Source: an unidentified bacterial endosymbiont
GTDB lineage: Bacteria > Pseudomonadota > Gammaproteobacteria > Enterobacterales > G038960095
Direction: 5' to 3'
Assembly: GCF_918320885.1 (NCBI RefSeq)
Contig: NZ_OU907312.1
Coordinates: 310,001 to 374,000, forward strand
Length of the DNA: 64,000 nucleotides
Each line of letters opens with the position of its first letter. Within the stretch, counting starts at the first letter, position 1. Below are positions 28,597 through 39,147 of the stretch, in pieces. The notes below the pieces were generated by a model. That model made no database searches, was not told the origin of the DNA, and worked only from the letters and a program-made list of their open reading frames with translations. A program made the translations under genes and the position numbers.

Positions 28597-31035
28597 ATGG
28601 TTGATGATCCCTATTTAACCAGGGAAGCTGAAAAGTATAGCGATCCAATCCCCAGCCGTGAGTATATTTTGAGTTATCTTGCGCAGCTTCAAACCCCGGC
28701 TGATCGGGAGACCCTATGCCGCGAGCTAGGATTGGTCACCGAGCAGCACCAAGAGGCGTTGCGTCGCCGTTTGCGCGCCATGGAGCGTGATGGGCAGTTA
28801 GTGTTTACCCGGCGTCAATGTTATGTCCTGCCAGAGCGACTCGATCTCGTGCGTGGCCGAGTGTTGGGCCACCGAGATGGCTACGGTTTCTTGCGGGTTG
28901 AGGGCAGCAAAGAGGATCTCTTCTTAGCCTTCCAACAGATGCGACAGGTGATCCATGGGGATGAAATATTGGCGCAACCCCTGGGTGTTGATCGTCGCGG
29001 GCGACGAGAAGCCAGGGTTGTTCGGGTACTGGTACCCCGTCAGGGCCCCATTGTCGGGCGCTACGCACTAGAGTCTGGCCTAGGCTTTGTGGTGCCGGAT
29101 GATCAACGCCTTAATTTTGAAATTGCTATTAAGCCCAACGGTGAAACTTCACTGCAGGTCGGACAGGTGCTGGTGGTCGAGTTACTGCAACGACCCACCC
29201 AACGTCACCAGGCTGTGGGTCAGGTTATGGAGATACTCGGAGATAGTTTAGCGCCGGGAATCGAAATCGAAATGGCGATCCGTAACTATGATATTCCTCA
29301 TGCTTGGCCGGAAACGGTCAGCTCACAGATCGCCGATTTGGCGGATGAAGTCCCTCCAGAGGCACTGGCCGGCCGTGTCGATTTGCGCGCTCTGTCGTTC
29401 GTGACCATTGATGGTGAAGATGCCCGTGATTTTGACGATGCAGTCTATTGTGAGTCCAAACGCGGTGGCGGGTGGCGCCTCTGGGTAGCGATTGCCGATG
29501 TCAGCCACTATGTCCGCAGCCACACCCCCTTAGATGAAGAGGCTCAGAAGCGGGGGAACTCGGTTTACTTCCCACTGCAGGTGGTTCCCATGCTGCCGGA
29601 GCGCCTCTCTAATGGATTATGCTCGCTGAACCCGCTGGTTGATCGCCTCTGTTTAGTCTGTGAAATGACCGTGTCAGCCCACGGTAGACTGAGTAGTTTT
29701 AAATTTTATGAGGCAGTGATGCACTCTCGGGCACGCCTGACCTACACACAGGTGGCGCAGCTGCTAGCTGGAGAGGCTGCTCAAGATCCAGGCCATGCGC
29801 CCTTACTCCCCAGGCTACAGATCCTCTATCAACTTTTTATTGCTTTGAAAAATAGTCGTGATCGCCGCGGCGGTATTGAATTTGAGACGCAAGAGACCCA
29901 GTTCCTCTTTAATGCACAGCGGCGGATTGAACAGATTGTGCCCCTCGTGCGTAACGATGCCCATAAGATTATTGAAGAGTGTATGCTGCTAGCCAATACG
30001 GCCGCAGCGCACTTTGTGCAGAAGCACTCCGTAGCAGCACTCTACCGGGTGCATGATTCCCCCAATGAAGAGCGGCTAACCGGGTTTCGGCAATTTTTAA
30101 AAGAGCTGGGGTTAACCCTCACTGGGGGCAGCCAGCCGGCGCCCAAAGACTATGCCACGTTAATGAAAGAAACCACTGATCGACCCGATAGCGAGTTGAT
30201 CCAGGCGATGTTGCTTCGATCCATGCAGCCCGCGCTGTATACACCAGAAAATCGCGGCCACTTCGGCTTGGCACTAGCCGCCTACGCGCACTTCACCTCG
30301 CCAATCCGCCGCTACCCTGATCTGACTTTGCATCGCACCATTAAGGCCTTATTGAGCCACCCAGAGGTCATTACGGCGCCCGATCAGGAGGCGATAGCCT
30401 TGGAACACTGGGTCCAGTTGGGAGCGCACTGCTCTATGACAGAGCGGCGGGCTGATGAAGCCACGCGTGAAGTGGCAGATTGGCTTAAGTGCGAGTTTAT
30501 GCAAGATCATGTCGGTGAGCAATTTCGTGGGGTCATTGCTGGTGTGACCGGTTTTGGGTTTTTTGTCCGCTTAGAGAAGCTGTTTATTGATGGACTCGTG
30601 CACGTTTCAACCTTAGACAATGACTACTACCAGTTTGATGCCGTGGGTCAACGTCTGGTTGGAGAGACCTCAGGGATGATCTACCGTTTGGGCGATGTGG
30701 TTCAGGTTAAAGTCGCCGCAGTCTATTTAGATCAGCGTAAAATCGATTTTGCGCTGGTCAGCAGCGACCGTCCCTCCTTACGGGCCAAACGCTCTAAAGA
30801 CGCTGAGCGCTCCACAGTCCCGCCTGCGGAGGCGGGTGGCAGCGCGAAAAAACGGCGCAAGCGAACTAAAGCCCCCTCTACCGCAGCAGCACCCAGGGAA
30901 GCGTCGCCGGCCACGGGGGCTGAGATCAGCGACCCTCCAAAACCGCGCAAATTCCGTAAACGCCGCAGTAAAAGCCTTCAAGGGAGAGCAGTGAAACCAA
31001 GCGGACCAGCCGCCGCTGGTAGTCAACAGCAATAG
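28597..31035 (+). CDS. rnr: Ribonuclease R
   Basis: 3'-to-5' exoribonuclease that degrades structured RNA. 812 residues (E. coli 813). Order: N-terminal helix-turn-helix-like and cold-shock domains (to about 225), RNB catalytic domain with the metal-binding DARDFDDAVY near 275-284, S1 domain from about 640 (FRGVIAGVTGFGFFVRL), and a Lys/Arg-rich tail that matches the helicase-like C-terminal region of the family. No strong ribosome site before the ATG, but MV..PYLTREAEKYSDPIPSRE aligns with the E. coli start. rlmB follows after 8 bases. Confidence 0.97.
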   Translation: MVDDPYLTREAEKYSDPIPSREYILSYLAQLQTPADRETLCRELGLVTEQHQEALRRRLRAMERDGQLVFTRRQCYVLPERLDLVRGRVLGHRDGYGFLRVEGSKEDLFLAFQQMRQVIHGDEILAQPLGVDRRGRREARVVRVLVPRQGPIVGRYALESGLGFVVPDDQRLNFEIAIKPNGETSLQVGQVLVVELLQRPTQRHQAVGQVMEILGDSLAPGIEIEMAIRNYDIPHAWPETVSSQIADLADEVPPEALAGRVDLRALSFVTIDGEDARDFDDAVYCESKRGGGWRLWVAIADVSHYVRSHTPLDEEAQKRGNSVYFPLQVVPMLPERLSNGLCSLNPLVDRLCLVCEMTVSAHGRLSSFKFYEAVMHSRARLTYTQVAQLLAGEAAQDPGHAPLLPRLQILYQLFIALKNSRDRRGGIEFETQETQFLFNAQRRIEQIVPLVRNDAHKIIEECMLLANTAAAHFVQKHSVAALYRVHDSPNEERLTGFRQFLKELGLTLTGGSQPAPKDYATLMKETTDRPDSELIQAMLLRSMQPALYTPENRGHFGLALAAYAHFTSPIRRYPDLTLHRTIKALLSHPEVITAPDQEAIALEHWVQLGAHCSMTERRADEATREVADWLKCEFMQDHVGEQFRGVIAGVTGFGFFVRLEKLFIDGLVHVSTLDNDYYQFDAVGQRLVGETSGMIYRLGDVVQVKVAAVYLDQRKIDFALVSSDRPSLRAKRSKDAERSTVPPAEAGGSAKKRRKRTKAPSTAAAPREASPATGAEISDPPKPRKFRKRRSKSLQGRAVKPSGPAAAGSQQQ

Positions 31036-31043
31036 CCACCGCT

Positions 31044-31787
31044 ATGCGTGATCTGATTTATGGTCTCCAGCCCGTGACTGCCCTGCTGGCCCAGGAACCA
31101 CACCGGCTGCTGGAGGTGTTTGTGGCTATCGGCCGGATGGACTCACGACTGCAGCCGATGATTCAAACAGTGCAAGCCCAGGGCATTGCCCTACAGCGCG
31201 TACATCCAGCGGTACTATCCAATAAAAGTGGTGGAGCCGCCCATCAAGGGGTGGTCGCGCGGATTCGCCCGCAACCGCTCTATGATGAACAACAGCTGCA
31301 GGCGCTCCTGAAGAGACCTGATCCTCTGTTGCTGGTATTGGATGGCCTCACCGATCCGCATAACCTAGGCGCCTGTTTACGTAGTGCCGATGCGGCGGGC
31401 GTGCAGGCGGTGATTATTCCCCGTGATCGGGCGGTACCCTATAATGCGACCGTTAGCAAAGTCGCCTGTGGGGCTGCGGAGCGTGTTCCCTTAGTGGCGG
31501 TCACTAATTTGGCACGGACCCTCCGAGATCTGCAAGCAAAAGGAGTTTGGATCGTCGGGACTAGCGATCAAGCCGTTCCGCTACTCTACCAGCAAAAACT
31601 CACTGGCGCGCTGGCCTTGGTGATGGGTGCTGAAGGGCATGGTCTGCGCCGTTTAACCCAAGCGCAGTGTGATGTGGTCGTCCGCTTGCCCATGCAGGGT
31701 AGCGTCGCTTCCTTAAATGTTTCGGTCGCCACAGGGATCTGTTTGTTTGAAGCGGTACGGCAGCGTACTAGTGAGATAGACTTTTAG
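31044..31787 (+). CDS. rlmB: 23S rRNA (guanosine-2'-O)-methyltransferase RlmB
   Basis: SPOUT-class enzyme that methylates G2251 of 23S rRNA. 247 residues (E. coli 243). The N-terminal substrate-binding domain is followed by the knotted SAM-binding motifs NLGACLRSADAAG, LVMGAEGHGLRRL and PMQGSVASLNVSVATGICLFE. It follows rnr as in E. coli and is probably co-transcribed. Confidence 0.96.
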   Translation: MRDLIYGLQPVTALLAQEPHRLLEVFVAIGRMDSRLQPMIQTVQAQGIALQRVHPAVLSNKSGGAAHQGVVARIRPQPLYDEQQLQALLKRPDPLLLVLDGLTDPHNLGACLRSADAAGVQAVIIPRDRAVPYNATVSKVACGAAERVPLVAVTNLARTLRDLQAKGVWIVGTSDQAVPLLYQQKLTGALALVMGAEGHGLRRLTQAQCDVVVRLPMQGSVASLNVSVATGICLFEAVRQRTSEIDF

Positions 31788-31836
31788 CCGTGGCTAGCGG
31801 AGCAGGGAAAGCACCCCTCTTATCATAAAAGGTGGC

Positions 31837-31865
31837 TTGTATTCGTTCAAGCGCCCCAGTACAAT
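31837..31865 (+). promoter_or_regulatory. Promoter of the rpsF operon
   Basis: TTGTAT (31837-31842) and TACAAT (31860-31865) with a 17-bp spacer, both one or two mismatches from consensus. It predicts a leader of about 85 bases before rpsF; in many bacteria that leader binds the S6:S18 complex for feedback control, but the structure was not verified here. Confidence 0.6.
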
Positions 31866-31955
31866 CACCGGCTATTTTAGTCTTTTGACTAGCTTCCTTG
31901 CTGCCCTGGAGAACGATAACCCACGGGTAGCTACTTTATCCATAAGGAGCCCATA

Positions 31956-32351
31956 GTGCGTCATTACGAAATTGTTGTTATGTTCGATCCGGATTACAGC
32001 GAGCAGGTGCCGGCGATGATCGAACGTTTAACGGGAATCATTAAAGCGGCAGAGGGACAGGTACACCGCCTAGAAGATTGGGGGCGCCGGCAATTAGCCT
32101 ACCCTATCGAGAAATTACATAAGGCCCACTACCTCCTGTTCAATGTTGAAATCACCTCAAAAACCTTGGAGGAATTAGAGACCCAATTCCGTTACAATGA
32201 TAAGGTTATCCGGTCGTTGGTGATACGAACCAAACGGGCAGTGACGCAGGCGTCGTCGATCGCTAAGCCCAAAGAGGAGCGTTACGAGCGTCGTGAGTCT
32301 CTGCACCAAGAACCCACGACTAGAACCCATGAAGTGCACAACGAAGCGTAA
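31956..32351 (+). CDS. rpsF: 30S ribosomal protein S6
   Basis: 131 residues, same as E. coli, beginning [13 protein letters not shown]. The start codon is GTG with AAGGAG 7 bases upstream. [14 protein letters not shown] and [13 protein letters not shown] are conserved. The C-terminal tail is acidic but lacks the poly-Glu run that RimK extends in E. coli, ending HEVHNEA. Confidence 0.97.
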   Translation: MRHYEIVVMFDPDYSEQVPAMIERLTGIIKAAEGQVHRLEDWGRRQLAYPIEKLHKAHYLLFNVEITSKTLEELETQFRYNDKVIRSLVIRTKRAVTQASSIAKPKEERYERRESLHQEPTTRTHEVHNEA

Positions 32352-32369
32352 AGGATGAAGGGCTCAGCG

Positions 32370-32714
32370 GTGAATCGGCTGATGTTATCTGGCATCGTCT
32401 GTAGGCCGCCGATACGCAAACAGAGCCCATCCGGTGCTTCCCATTGTCAGTTTATGCTGCAACACCGTTCACAACAGCAGGAAGCGGGCTGTCAACGCCA
32501 AGCCTGGTGTCATATGCCCGTCATTGTGAGTGGGCCGCAGGCAAAGACAGCAGTGGCTAATCATCTGACGGTGGGCAGCCATGTACAAGTACAGGGTTTC
32601 TTGAGCAATAGCCAAGGTACCCGTGGCTTAAATAGGCTAGTACTGCATGCTGAATCCGTTCAATTGACTTATTCTGGAGAGGAATTCAATGGCACGTTAT
32701 TTCCGTCGCCGTAA
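32370..32714 (+). CDS. priB: Primosomal replication protein N (PriB)
   Basis: OB-fold single-strand DNA-binding protein that helps PriA restart replication forks. The start is taken as GTG at 32370 ([16 protein letters not shown]), preceded by GAAGGG, because homology begins there; an ATG at 32355 adds 5 residues. [10 protein letters not shown] and [11 protein letters not shown] match E. coli. At 114 residues it runs 10 beyond the E. coli protein, and its last 26 bases overlap rpsR. Confidence 0.95.
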   Translation: MNRLMLSGIVCRPPIRKQSPSGASHCQFMLQHRSQQQEAGCQRQAWCHMPVIVSGPQAKTAVANHLTVGSHVQVQGFLSNSQGTRGLNRLVLHAESVQLTYSGEEFNGTLFPSP

Positions 32715-32916
32715 GTTTTGCCGGTTTACTACCGAAGGTATTCAAGAAGTAGACTATAAAGATACTGTGCTGTTAAAGAATTACATTACCGAGAGTGGCA
32801 AGATCGTTCCTCGCCGCATTACGGGTACTTGCGCCAAATACCAGCGCCAATTGGCTTGTGCCATCAAGTATGCCCGCTATTTGGCACTGCTGCCCTATAC
32901 CGACAGTCGCCAGTAA
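32689..32916 (+). CDS. rpsR: 30S ribosomal protein S18
   Basis: 75 residues, as in E. coli, with the highly conserved [17 protein letters not shown] start and [36 protein letters not shown] lies before the ATG. It starts within priB, so translation is coupled. Confidence 0.98.
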   Translation: MARYFRRRKFCRFTTEGIQEVDYKDTVLLKNYITESGKIVPRRITGTCAKYQRQLACAIKYARYLALLPYTDSRQ

Positions 32917-32959
32917 TCATGATAAGCCGTCTGGTCAGAATTGAAATGAGGATAGAGGA

Positions 32960-33412
32960 ATGGATGTAATCCTACAGGATGAAGTGCGAGGCTTAGGCCG
33001 CTTGGGCGATCAAGTGACCGTCAAAGCCGGGTATGCGCGTAACTTTTTGATCCCCAAAGGTAAAGCAGTTATCCCCACCGCAGAAAACATCGCCCGCTTT
33101 AAAGCCAGTCAAGCAGTGCTGCAACAGGCTGCTGAGACTAGGTTACAACAGGCAAAAACACGACTGGAACAGCTGTCTGCCTTAACGCGCGTGCAGATCG
33201 TTGCTAGGGCTGGAGCCGAAGGCAAACTGTTTGGTTCCGTCGGTGCCCGAGAGATTGCTTTGGCCATCACGGCCGCTGGGGTTGAACTCGCTAAGCATGA
33301 ACTCTCTCTGCCTAAGGGTCCCCTACGTCAGGTAGGTGAGCATGAGATCAACTGCCACCTCCATTCAGAGGTGGCAGGCACGCTAACTGTTGAGGTGACA
33401 GCCGCTGTATAG
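32960..33412 (+). CDS. rplI: 50S ribosomal protein L9
   Basis: 150 residues (E. coli 149). N-terminal rRNA-binding domain MDVILQDEVRGLGRLGDQVTVKAGYARNFLIPKG, long connecting helix rich in Gln/Ala/Arg, then the C-terminal domain. Last gene of the rpsF operon, 43 bases after rpsR; GGATAGAGGA provides the ribosome site. Confidence 0.97.
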   Translation: MDVILQDEVRGLGRLGDQVTVKAGYARNFLIPKGKAVIPTAENIARFKASQAVLQQAAETRLQQAKTRLEQLSALTRVQIVARAGAEGKLFGSVGAREIALAITAAGVELAKHELSLPKGPLRQVGEHEINCHLHSEVAGTLTVEVTAAV

Positions 33413-33520
33413 ATTCTACGGGAACTTCTAGCCATAGTCACTGGTCCAAATCGGGCGAGGGTAGCTACTGAGTGACTGAGCGATGATCGCGTCCATAAAC
33501 CTTGAGGGGGTCAAGTTATC

Positions 33521-33727
33521 ATGAAGATTTTTGGCCGTTATAATCCATTACAGATTGCCCGTTATGTCAAAACTTTTTTTCGTGGTCACCTGTATATCAA
33601 AGGGGTCGGTGCGTTTGAATTTGATCAAGGACGGTTACAACTGCCGAAAAAGCGTACCAGTGACCAGCTGGGTGTTATTTCAGAAGTGAACCGGCGAATT
33701 CTACAGCTAAGGATGACAGTGGTCTAG
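33521..33727 (+). CDS. ytfK: YtfK (DUF1107), small stress protein
   Basis: 68 residues, the same as E. coli YtfK, starting [22 protein letters not shown] and containing [15 protein letters not shown] and [10 protein letters not shown]. In E. coli YtfK promotes (p)ppGpp accumulation through SpoT under nutrient stress. A strong GAGGGGG precedes the ATG. It is immediately upstream of tamA, consistent with the ytf gene cluster of enterobacteria. Confidence 0.93.
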   Translation: MKIFGRYNPLQIARYVKTFFRGHLYIKGVGAFEFDQGRLQLPKKRTSDQLGVISEVNRRILQLRMTVV

Positions 33728-33767
33728 AAGCTTGGTCACGCGTGCTTCTCCTTTACATAAAGCTTTC

Positions 33768-35489
33768 ATGGGTAGAAGCACGCTGTGCTGCTTCTTGTTG
33801 TTACTCAATCTTTCATCTCCCGAAGCGTTTGAACTTCAACTGAGTGGATTAACTACAGAATTGCGAAAGAATGTGGTCAGTCATCTAGAACCACTCATCA
33901 AAGATGAGAAGGTGCTGGATGGCCGATTGCGAGTGCGTGTTGAGGAGGGAATACACCAAGCGCTGCGTGCTCATGGTTACTATGCTCCTCGTATTGTTTC
34001 ACTGAGGACAGTCGTGCAGCCGCTCGCATTGAAGGTACACATTGAGCCTGGAAGAGCGCTGAAGATTGCTGGGGTTAACATCACCCTAAACGGTGAGGCC
34101 ACAGAAGACCTACTCTATCAAGCCTTACTAAAGCGCGATCCACCGGCCATCGGTGACTTGTTAGATCATGGCCAATTCGACCGTTTTTTGTCTCAACTCT
34201 CTAATTTAGCGGCCCATCGGGGCTATTTCGATGCAGAGCTCATCAAAGCTGAATTACAGGTGGTGCCATCACGTTACCAGGCCTTTTGGAGCATTACTTT
34301 TAATAGTGGTAAGCGCTACTGTTTTGGTGCGGTCACGCTACAGGGATCACCGTTTGAGCCAAAGCTCATACAGACCCTAATCCCCTTTAAAGCCGGTGAG
34401 CCCTATACAGTGGAGGGGATGCTCGAGTTGAGCCGTCGCTTATCAGCCACTCAGTGGTTTAACTCAGTCACGGTGATCCCACAATTTGAGCATAGAAAAG
34501 AAAACGATTGTTTGCCGCTATTAGTCCTAGTCACCCCTCGTCAACCAAACAATATTGAGCTGGGTTTAGGCTATGCCTCTGGCAGAGGCGTTGGATTCCA
34601 GTCTAATTGGCGCAAACCCTGGATCAATAGACTAGGTCATAGTGTAGAAAGTCGCCTCCAGCTGGCTAAACCGGAACAGCAGCTCAAGGTGACTTATCGA
34701 TGGCCACTGTTGAAAAATCCTTTGGAACAGTACTACCTGTTTTCCGCAGGCTTTGAAAACAGACGTGAAAATGATACCTGTTCCAAAGCATGGACTGTCG
34801 ATCTAGCGCGTTATTGGGATCTCTGGAGTGGTTGGCAACCCGCCCTTAATTTGCACTGGCGTGGTGACCACTTTACCCAAGGTACCCAGGCGCCGACTAC
34901 CAGCTACCTGCTCTATCCCAGTGTTAGTATCAACCGTATCCGGCAGCGCGGGGGGCTGATGCCCGATTGGGGGGATAGTCAGCACTACACGATCGATTTT
35001 TCTAATCAATTATGGCGATCGGCAGTGACTTTTAGCCGCTTTCAATTAAAAAACAGTTGGATACGTACCTCTAAGCAACGCCATCGCTGCTTGATTCGTT
35101 TAAATGCCGGTTGGATGAATACCGGAAATTTTTCGAGGATACCCGCCTCACTGCGCTTTTTCGCCGGTGGCGATGGTAGCGTCCGCGGATACCTCAATCG
35201 CACCCTCTCTCCCAAAGATGCACAAGGTAAATTGACCGGGGCTTCTCGGCTAGCTACTGGATCAGTCGAGTATCATTACCCCTTAATGGAAGCCTGGTGG
35301 TTAGCACTGTTTGTTGACAGCGGGGTAGCGGCTCACAAGCTGACTAAACAGGCTATCAAGCACGGCTCAGGGTTTGGTTTACGCTGGTCCTCTCCTATAG
35401 GTCCTATTAGATTGGACATTGCCAGGGCAATCGGCGATCGGCAACAACGTAAACTGCAATTTTATCTGGCCTTTGGAGCAGAGCTGTGA
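33768..35489 (+). CDS. tamA: TamA, outer-membrane component of the TAM complex
   Basis: Omp85-family protein that works with TamB in outer-membrane protein assembly and lipid transport. The frame opens with TTG at 33732, but the ATG at 33768 begins a clean signal peptide (MGRSTLCCFLLLLNLSSPEA) and gives 573 residues (E. coli 577). POTRA domains cover about 22-250 and the 16-strand barrel the rest, with the RFFAGG-type motif (SLRFFAGGDGSVRGY) near 465. It overlaps tamB by 4 bases. Confidence 0.95.
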   Translation: MGRSTLCCFLLLLNLSSPEAFELQLSGLTTELRKNVVSHLEPLIKDEKVLDGRLRVRVEEGIHQALRAHGYYAPRIVSLRTVVQPLALKVHIEPGRALKIAGVNITLNGEATEDLLYQALLKRDPPAIGDLLDHGQFDRFLSQLSNLAAHRGYFDAELIKAELQVVPSRYQAFWSITFNSGKRYCFGAVTLQGSPFEPKLIQTLIPFKAGEPYTVEGMLELSRRLSATQWFNSVTVIPQFEHRKENDCLPLLVLVTPRQPNNIELGLGYASGRGVGFQSNWRKPWINRLGHSVESRLQLAKPEQQLKVTYRWPLLKNPLEQYYLFSAGFENRRENDTCSKAWTVDLARYWDLWSGWQPALNLHWRGDHFTQGTQAPTTSYLLYPSVSINRIRQRGGLMPDWGDSQHYTIDFSNQLWRSAVTFSRFQLKNSWIRTSKQRHRCLIRLNAGWMNTGNFSRIPASLRFFAGGDGSVRGYLNRTLSPKDAQGKLTGASRLATGSVEYHYPLMEAWWLALFVDSGVAAHKLTKQAIKHGSGFGLRWSSPIGPIRLDIARAIGDRQQRKLQFYLAFGAEL

Positions 35490-38400
35490 AGCGTTTACAA
35501 CGCAGCCTCACAGCGCTACTACTGTCACTGTGCGGAGTGACCGCTCTCCTGCTCTGGCTGCTAACCACCGCCACAGGGTTATGGCTCTTAATAGCCAGCG
35601 CTGTTCGCTGGATCCCAGGGTTGAGTGTAGAGCAGATCAGCCGCAATGGCTCGACACTGGTGGTTGCACAGCTGCGCTACCAAACAGCCCAGATCATGCT
35701 GCAGGCTGAACGGCTGCAGTTGAAACCTGGTTTGGGTGCTCTTAAAACGGGCTGCCTGGGGATTGAGGATATTCAGTTAAGCCAGCTCACGCTCCAGGGG
35801 TTACAACCTCAACGCCCCATCACTGTGACGTTAGCAGCACTGAAAACTGCACTAAGCTGGCGTTTCCACAGGCTCAAGGTGCGACCTAGCCACCTTGAGG
35901 GACTCACGGTCACTTGGCAGCCTGAGCAAAAACAGCCCCCCTCGCAGGGCTCGCCCGAGCCGAAGCAGACGCTAGAAATCTACATCACCACCTTACTACA
36001 ACAACTTCCTCGAGCACTTCGTTTACCTTTAGCCATCAACCTGGAATCCATCACTGGGAGCCATTGGCGCTTTGAGGGCCCCCAAGTACAGGTGCTAAAC
36101 CAGGTGGTACTCTCTGCCGAGTTGCATCCCTCACGCGTCATTATCCATGAATTCAGTGTAGACTCCCCTGAAGCCCAGCTCGCCTTGCAAGGGGTGATCG
36201 GGTTACAGCAGCGCTATCCGCTCTCCCTGACGCTAAGAGGAGAGGTGACTGCACCCTCACTACCACTAGTCGGTGAGCGGGTGCAAGTAAAACTAACCGG
36301 AGCCCTGCAGGAGCAGCTAACACTGCAGCTGCAAGCCAACGGACCAATTCCCCTGCAGGCTACGGTGCTAGTGACGCCCAAATCACACCAGCTGTTACTA
36401 GAGACGACTTTCCATAGTGATGAACTTCGGTGGCCTTCAGCGACACCACAGTGGCAAGCGGAGGCAGTCAGCGGAGAGCTTCGAGGGTCATTAACCGACT
36501 ACACCTTTGCTTTAAAAGCCCGCGTGGAGGGGAGTGGCTTCCCCTGGAGTGATCAGCTGCTGAAAGAGCCCGGTGATCTTCAGCTGCAAGGCAATGGCAA
36601 TCAGCAGCAACTGCAGCTAACAGCACTGCAGCTCACCACGCCAAGTGGTAGTGTGCAAGCCATTGCCCGGATCGCTTGGTCTCCTGTAGTGCATTGGCAG
36701 AGTCGCTTTGCCCTACAGGATCTCACCCTCCAACAGGAGCGACTAGGGGTGCTGATCTTGGGGGGTGTGCTTGAAGCCAGTGGCCAAGTAGCCTCCAATC
36801 AATGGCAGTTGGCAGCGTCACGCCTACAGTTGCAAGGGATACTGAATACACAGCCCCTTCTCCTGAGCGGGCAGTTCTCTAGGCAGGCTAATGGTCAGTG
36901 GCATACCCCACAACTGCAGCTCTCCTTAGGGACTAATCAGCTTGATTTGCGAGGTGAATTAGGTTCACACTGCCATCTGCAAGCCTTGATCAAGGCCCCC
37001 CGGCTATCAGGCTTATTGCCAGGGCTAGCGGGCGCTATCAAAGGAAAATTAACCTTGTCTGGAACACTCAAACAACCACAACTGCAGAGTAATCTCCTCC
37101 TCGAGCAATTTCACTGGCAACAGCTCAGTATTGCGCAGGCTGTACTCAAGAGCCAGATCAGTGCTGGGAATTCGGCACACGGTCAAACAACCCTGCGCAT
37201 TCAGCGACTGCGGCATCCAGTGTTGACCGTGGATCGGCTGGATCTGACTGCCCAAGGTGACGAACAGCAGCATCGGGTACAGCTCCAAGTACAGGGGGCC
37301 CCGATTGCCGGACGTCTGCAACTACAGGGCCGCTTTGATCGCCAAACGACCCACTGGCACGGTACCCTAGCGAATGTACAGCTACAAACCCCCGTTGGTG
37401 AGTGGTGCCCGACGCACGCTATCCAGATGGCGTACCAGCACCCTCAGCAGCACTGGACGGTCAACGCCCATCGCTGGCGCCACGCTCAAGCGTTGGTGTC
37501 TATTCCAACCTTAACCTATCAGGCTGGGACTGCAGAGGCTCTCGTTGAGATCCAGCGGCTGGATTTAGCGTTGTTGCAACCATTACTCCATTCGGTCACT
37601 CAACTACAAGGGGTTGTCACTGGCCGCAGTCGCCTCCATTGGCCACGGGGTGAGCGGTGGCCTCGCTTCACACTAGCCCTACAGGGGCAGCCGATCAAAG
37701 TAATCCCCTTGATCCAAGAAGAGCCTTTCCCGCTTGAGTGCCAACGGCTCCGTCTGAACTTTCAACTGGCACCGGATAAAGTGGTACTGGATAGCCAGTT
37801 ACTATTAGCAAAACAGGGCATGATCCAGACACACCTACAAGTCGATCATCCACAAACAGAGCGTCAATTGTCCGGCCATATACAGCTAAAAGCACTCACA
37901 CTATCCTCCTTAGCCAACGCTGTAAAAACGCCGATCGCCTCAGCATCAGGAGTAATGAATGGCACGGTCCGTTTTGCAGGGACGGTTGCTCGTCCCCAGC
38001 TATTGGGTGGAGTCACCTTGACTGAAGGCCGTTTACCGACGCTGTTGCCTATTGATAATCTCAAAAATGGACAATTAACACTGCAATTCAAAGGGCAGCA
38101 AGCCCAACTGACTGGCCATTTTCAAACAGAGCGTGGTCAATTGCAGCTACAGGGAAATACACAGTGGCGACACTGGCGGGAGTGGAGCAGTGACCTCACT
38201 ATTAAAGGCGATCCCTTGATAGTCAATTGGTCTCCAGAGATCCAATTGACTGTGGCCCCAGATCTACACCTGATCTCGACCCCTGGTCAAATAAAGCTGC
38301 AAGGTGCACTGATTATCCCCCGAGCACGGATGACTAGTGATGCACTACCGAGCTCAGCGGTTAAAGTCTCTAAGCATGAAGTGTTGCTGAACAATGCCTG

Positions 38401-39145
38401 GCAGCCAAAGAAAAAAATCGCTCCCCAGTGGGACATTATGAGCGACCTCACACTCTCCTTAGGCGAAGATGTCCAACTGACAGGATCTGGATTACAAATC
38501 CAGTTGGAAGGAGATTTAAAAGTCAAACAAGCGCAGCAAGGACTAGGATTATATGGTCAACTTAATATTCCTCAAGGCCGTGTACACGCCTATGGACAAT
38601 CCCTGTTAATCCGTAAGGGAAAGCTGCTATTCTCTGGGCCCGTCGACCGTTTACTGTTGGATCTTGAAGCCATCCGTGATCCAGAAAAAACGGAAGATCA
38701 GGTCATTGCAGGTCTGCTGGTGCATGGTCTCTCCGATGCCCCCCAACTCACGATTTTCTCTGAACCTGCATTGCCACAAATGGAGGCTTTAGCCTATCTT
38801 TTGAACGGCCGTAAGCAAGCGGATGGTCAATACAATACCTTAGCCGCACAAATCAGTTTAAGTGTCCTTCAGAGTGGAAAATTGGTTAAATTACCAGGTT
38901 TGACTCGTTTTATTGGACAGGTGGGCGAAGCATTTGGTATTAGTGATCTCTCACTAGATACCGCTGTCGTGGGTAATCATTCACAAATCGTCATCAGCGG
39001 TTACTTACAGCGTGATCTACAATTTAAGTATGGTGTTGAATTTTCAACGTTAACACTGCGCTACCGGCTAAGGCCTAGATTGTATTTAGAGATGCTTTCC
39101 GGGATCGAACAAGCGTTGAATCTGCTTTATCAATTTGAGTTTTGA
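35486..39145 (+). CDS. tamB: TamB, inner-membrane-anchored TAM subunit
   Basis: Very long periplasm-spanning AsmA-like protein that bridges the inner membrane to TamA. 1219 residues (E. coli 1259). A single N-terminal TM anchor (about 8-40) precedes repetitive beta-rich segments and the conserved C-terminal DUF490 domain (about 880-1219), which contacts TamA. The start is GTG overlapping the tamA stop (GTGA). The gene looks intact despite its length, which suggests selection. Confidence 0.95.
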   Translation: MKRLQRSLTALLLSLCGVTALLLWLLTTATGLWLLIASAVRWIPGLSVEQISRNGSTLVVAQLRYQTAQIMLQAERLQLKPGLGALKTGCLGIEDIQLSQLTLQGLQPQRPITVTLAALKTALSWRFHRLKVRPSHLEGLTVTWQPEQKQPPSQGSPEPKQTLEIYITTLLQQLPRALRLPLAINLESITGSHWRFEGPQVQVLNQVVLSAELHPSRVIIHEFSVDSPEAQLALQGVIGLQQRYPLSLTLRGEVTAPSLPLVGERVQVKLTGALQEQLTLQLQANGPIPLQATVLVTPKSHQLLLETTFHSDELRWPSATPQWQAEAVSGELRGSLTDYTFALKARVEGSGFPWSDQLLKEPGDLQLQGNGNQQQLQLTALQLTTPSGSVQAIARIAWSPVVHWQSRFALQDLTLQQERLGVLILGGVLEASGQVASNQWQLAASRLQLQGILNTQPLLLSGQFSRQANGQWHTPQLQLSLGTNQLDLRGELGSHCHLQALIKAPRLSGLLPGLAGAIKGKLTLSGTLKQPQLQSNLLLEQFHWQQLSIAQAVLKSQISAGNSAHGQTTLRIQRLRHPVLTVDRLDLTAQGDEQQHRVQLQVQGAPIAGRLQLQGRFDRQTTHWHGTLANVQLQTPVGEWCPTHAIQMAYQHPQQHWTVNAHRWRHAQALVSIPTLTYQAGTAEALVEIQRLDLALLQPLLHSVTQLQGVVTGRSRLHWPRGERWPRFTLALQGQPIKVIPLIQEEPFPLECQRLRLNFQLAPDKVVLDSQLLLAKQGMIQTHLQVDHPQTERQLSGHIQLKALTLSSLANAVKTPIASASGVMNGTVRFAGTVARPQLLGGVTLTEGRLPTLLPIDNLKNGQLTLQFKGQQAQLTGHFQTERGQLQLQGNTQWRHWREWSSDLTIKGDPLIVNWSPEIQLTVAPDLHLISTPGQIKLQGALIIPRARMTSDALPSSAVKVSKHEVLLNNAWQPKKKIAPQWDIMSDLTLSLGEDVQLTGSGLQIQLEGDLKVKQAQQGLGLYGQLNIPQGRVHAYGQSLLIRKGKLLFSGPVDRLLLDLEAIRDPEKTEDQVIAGLLVHGLSDAPQLTIFSEPALPQMEALAYLLNGRKQADGQYNTLAAQISLSVLQSGKLVKLPGLTRFIGQVGEAFGISDLSLDTAVVGNHSQIVISGYLQRDLQFKYGVEFSTLTLRYRLRPRLYLEMLSGIEQALNLLYQFEF

Positions 39146-39147
39146 GG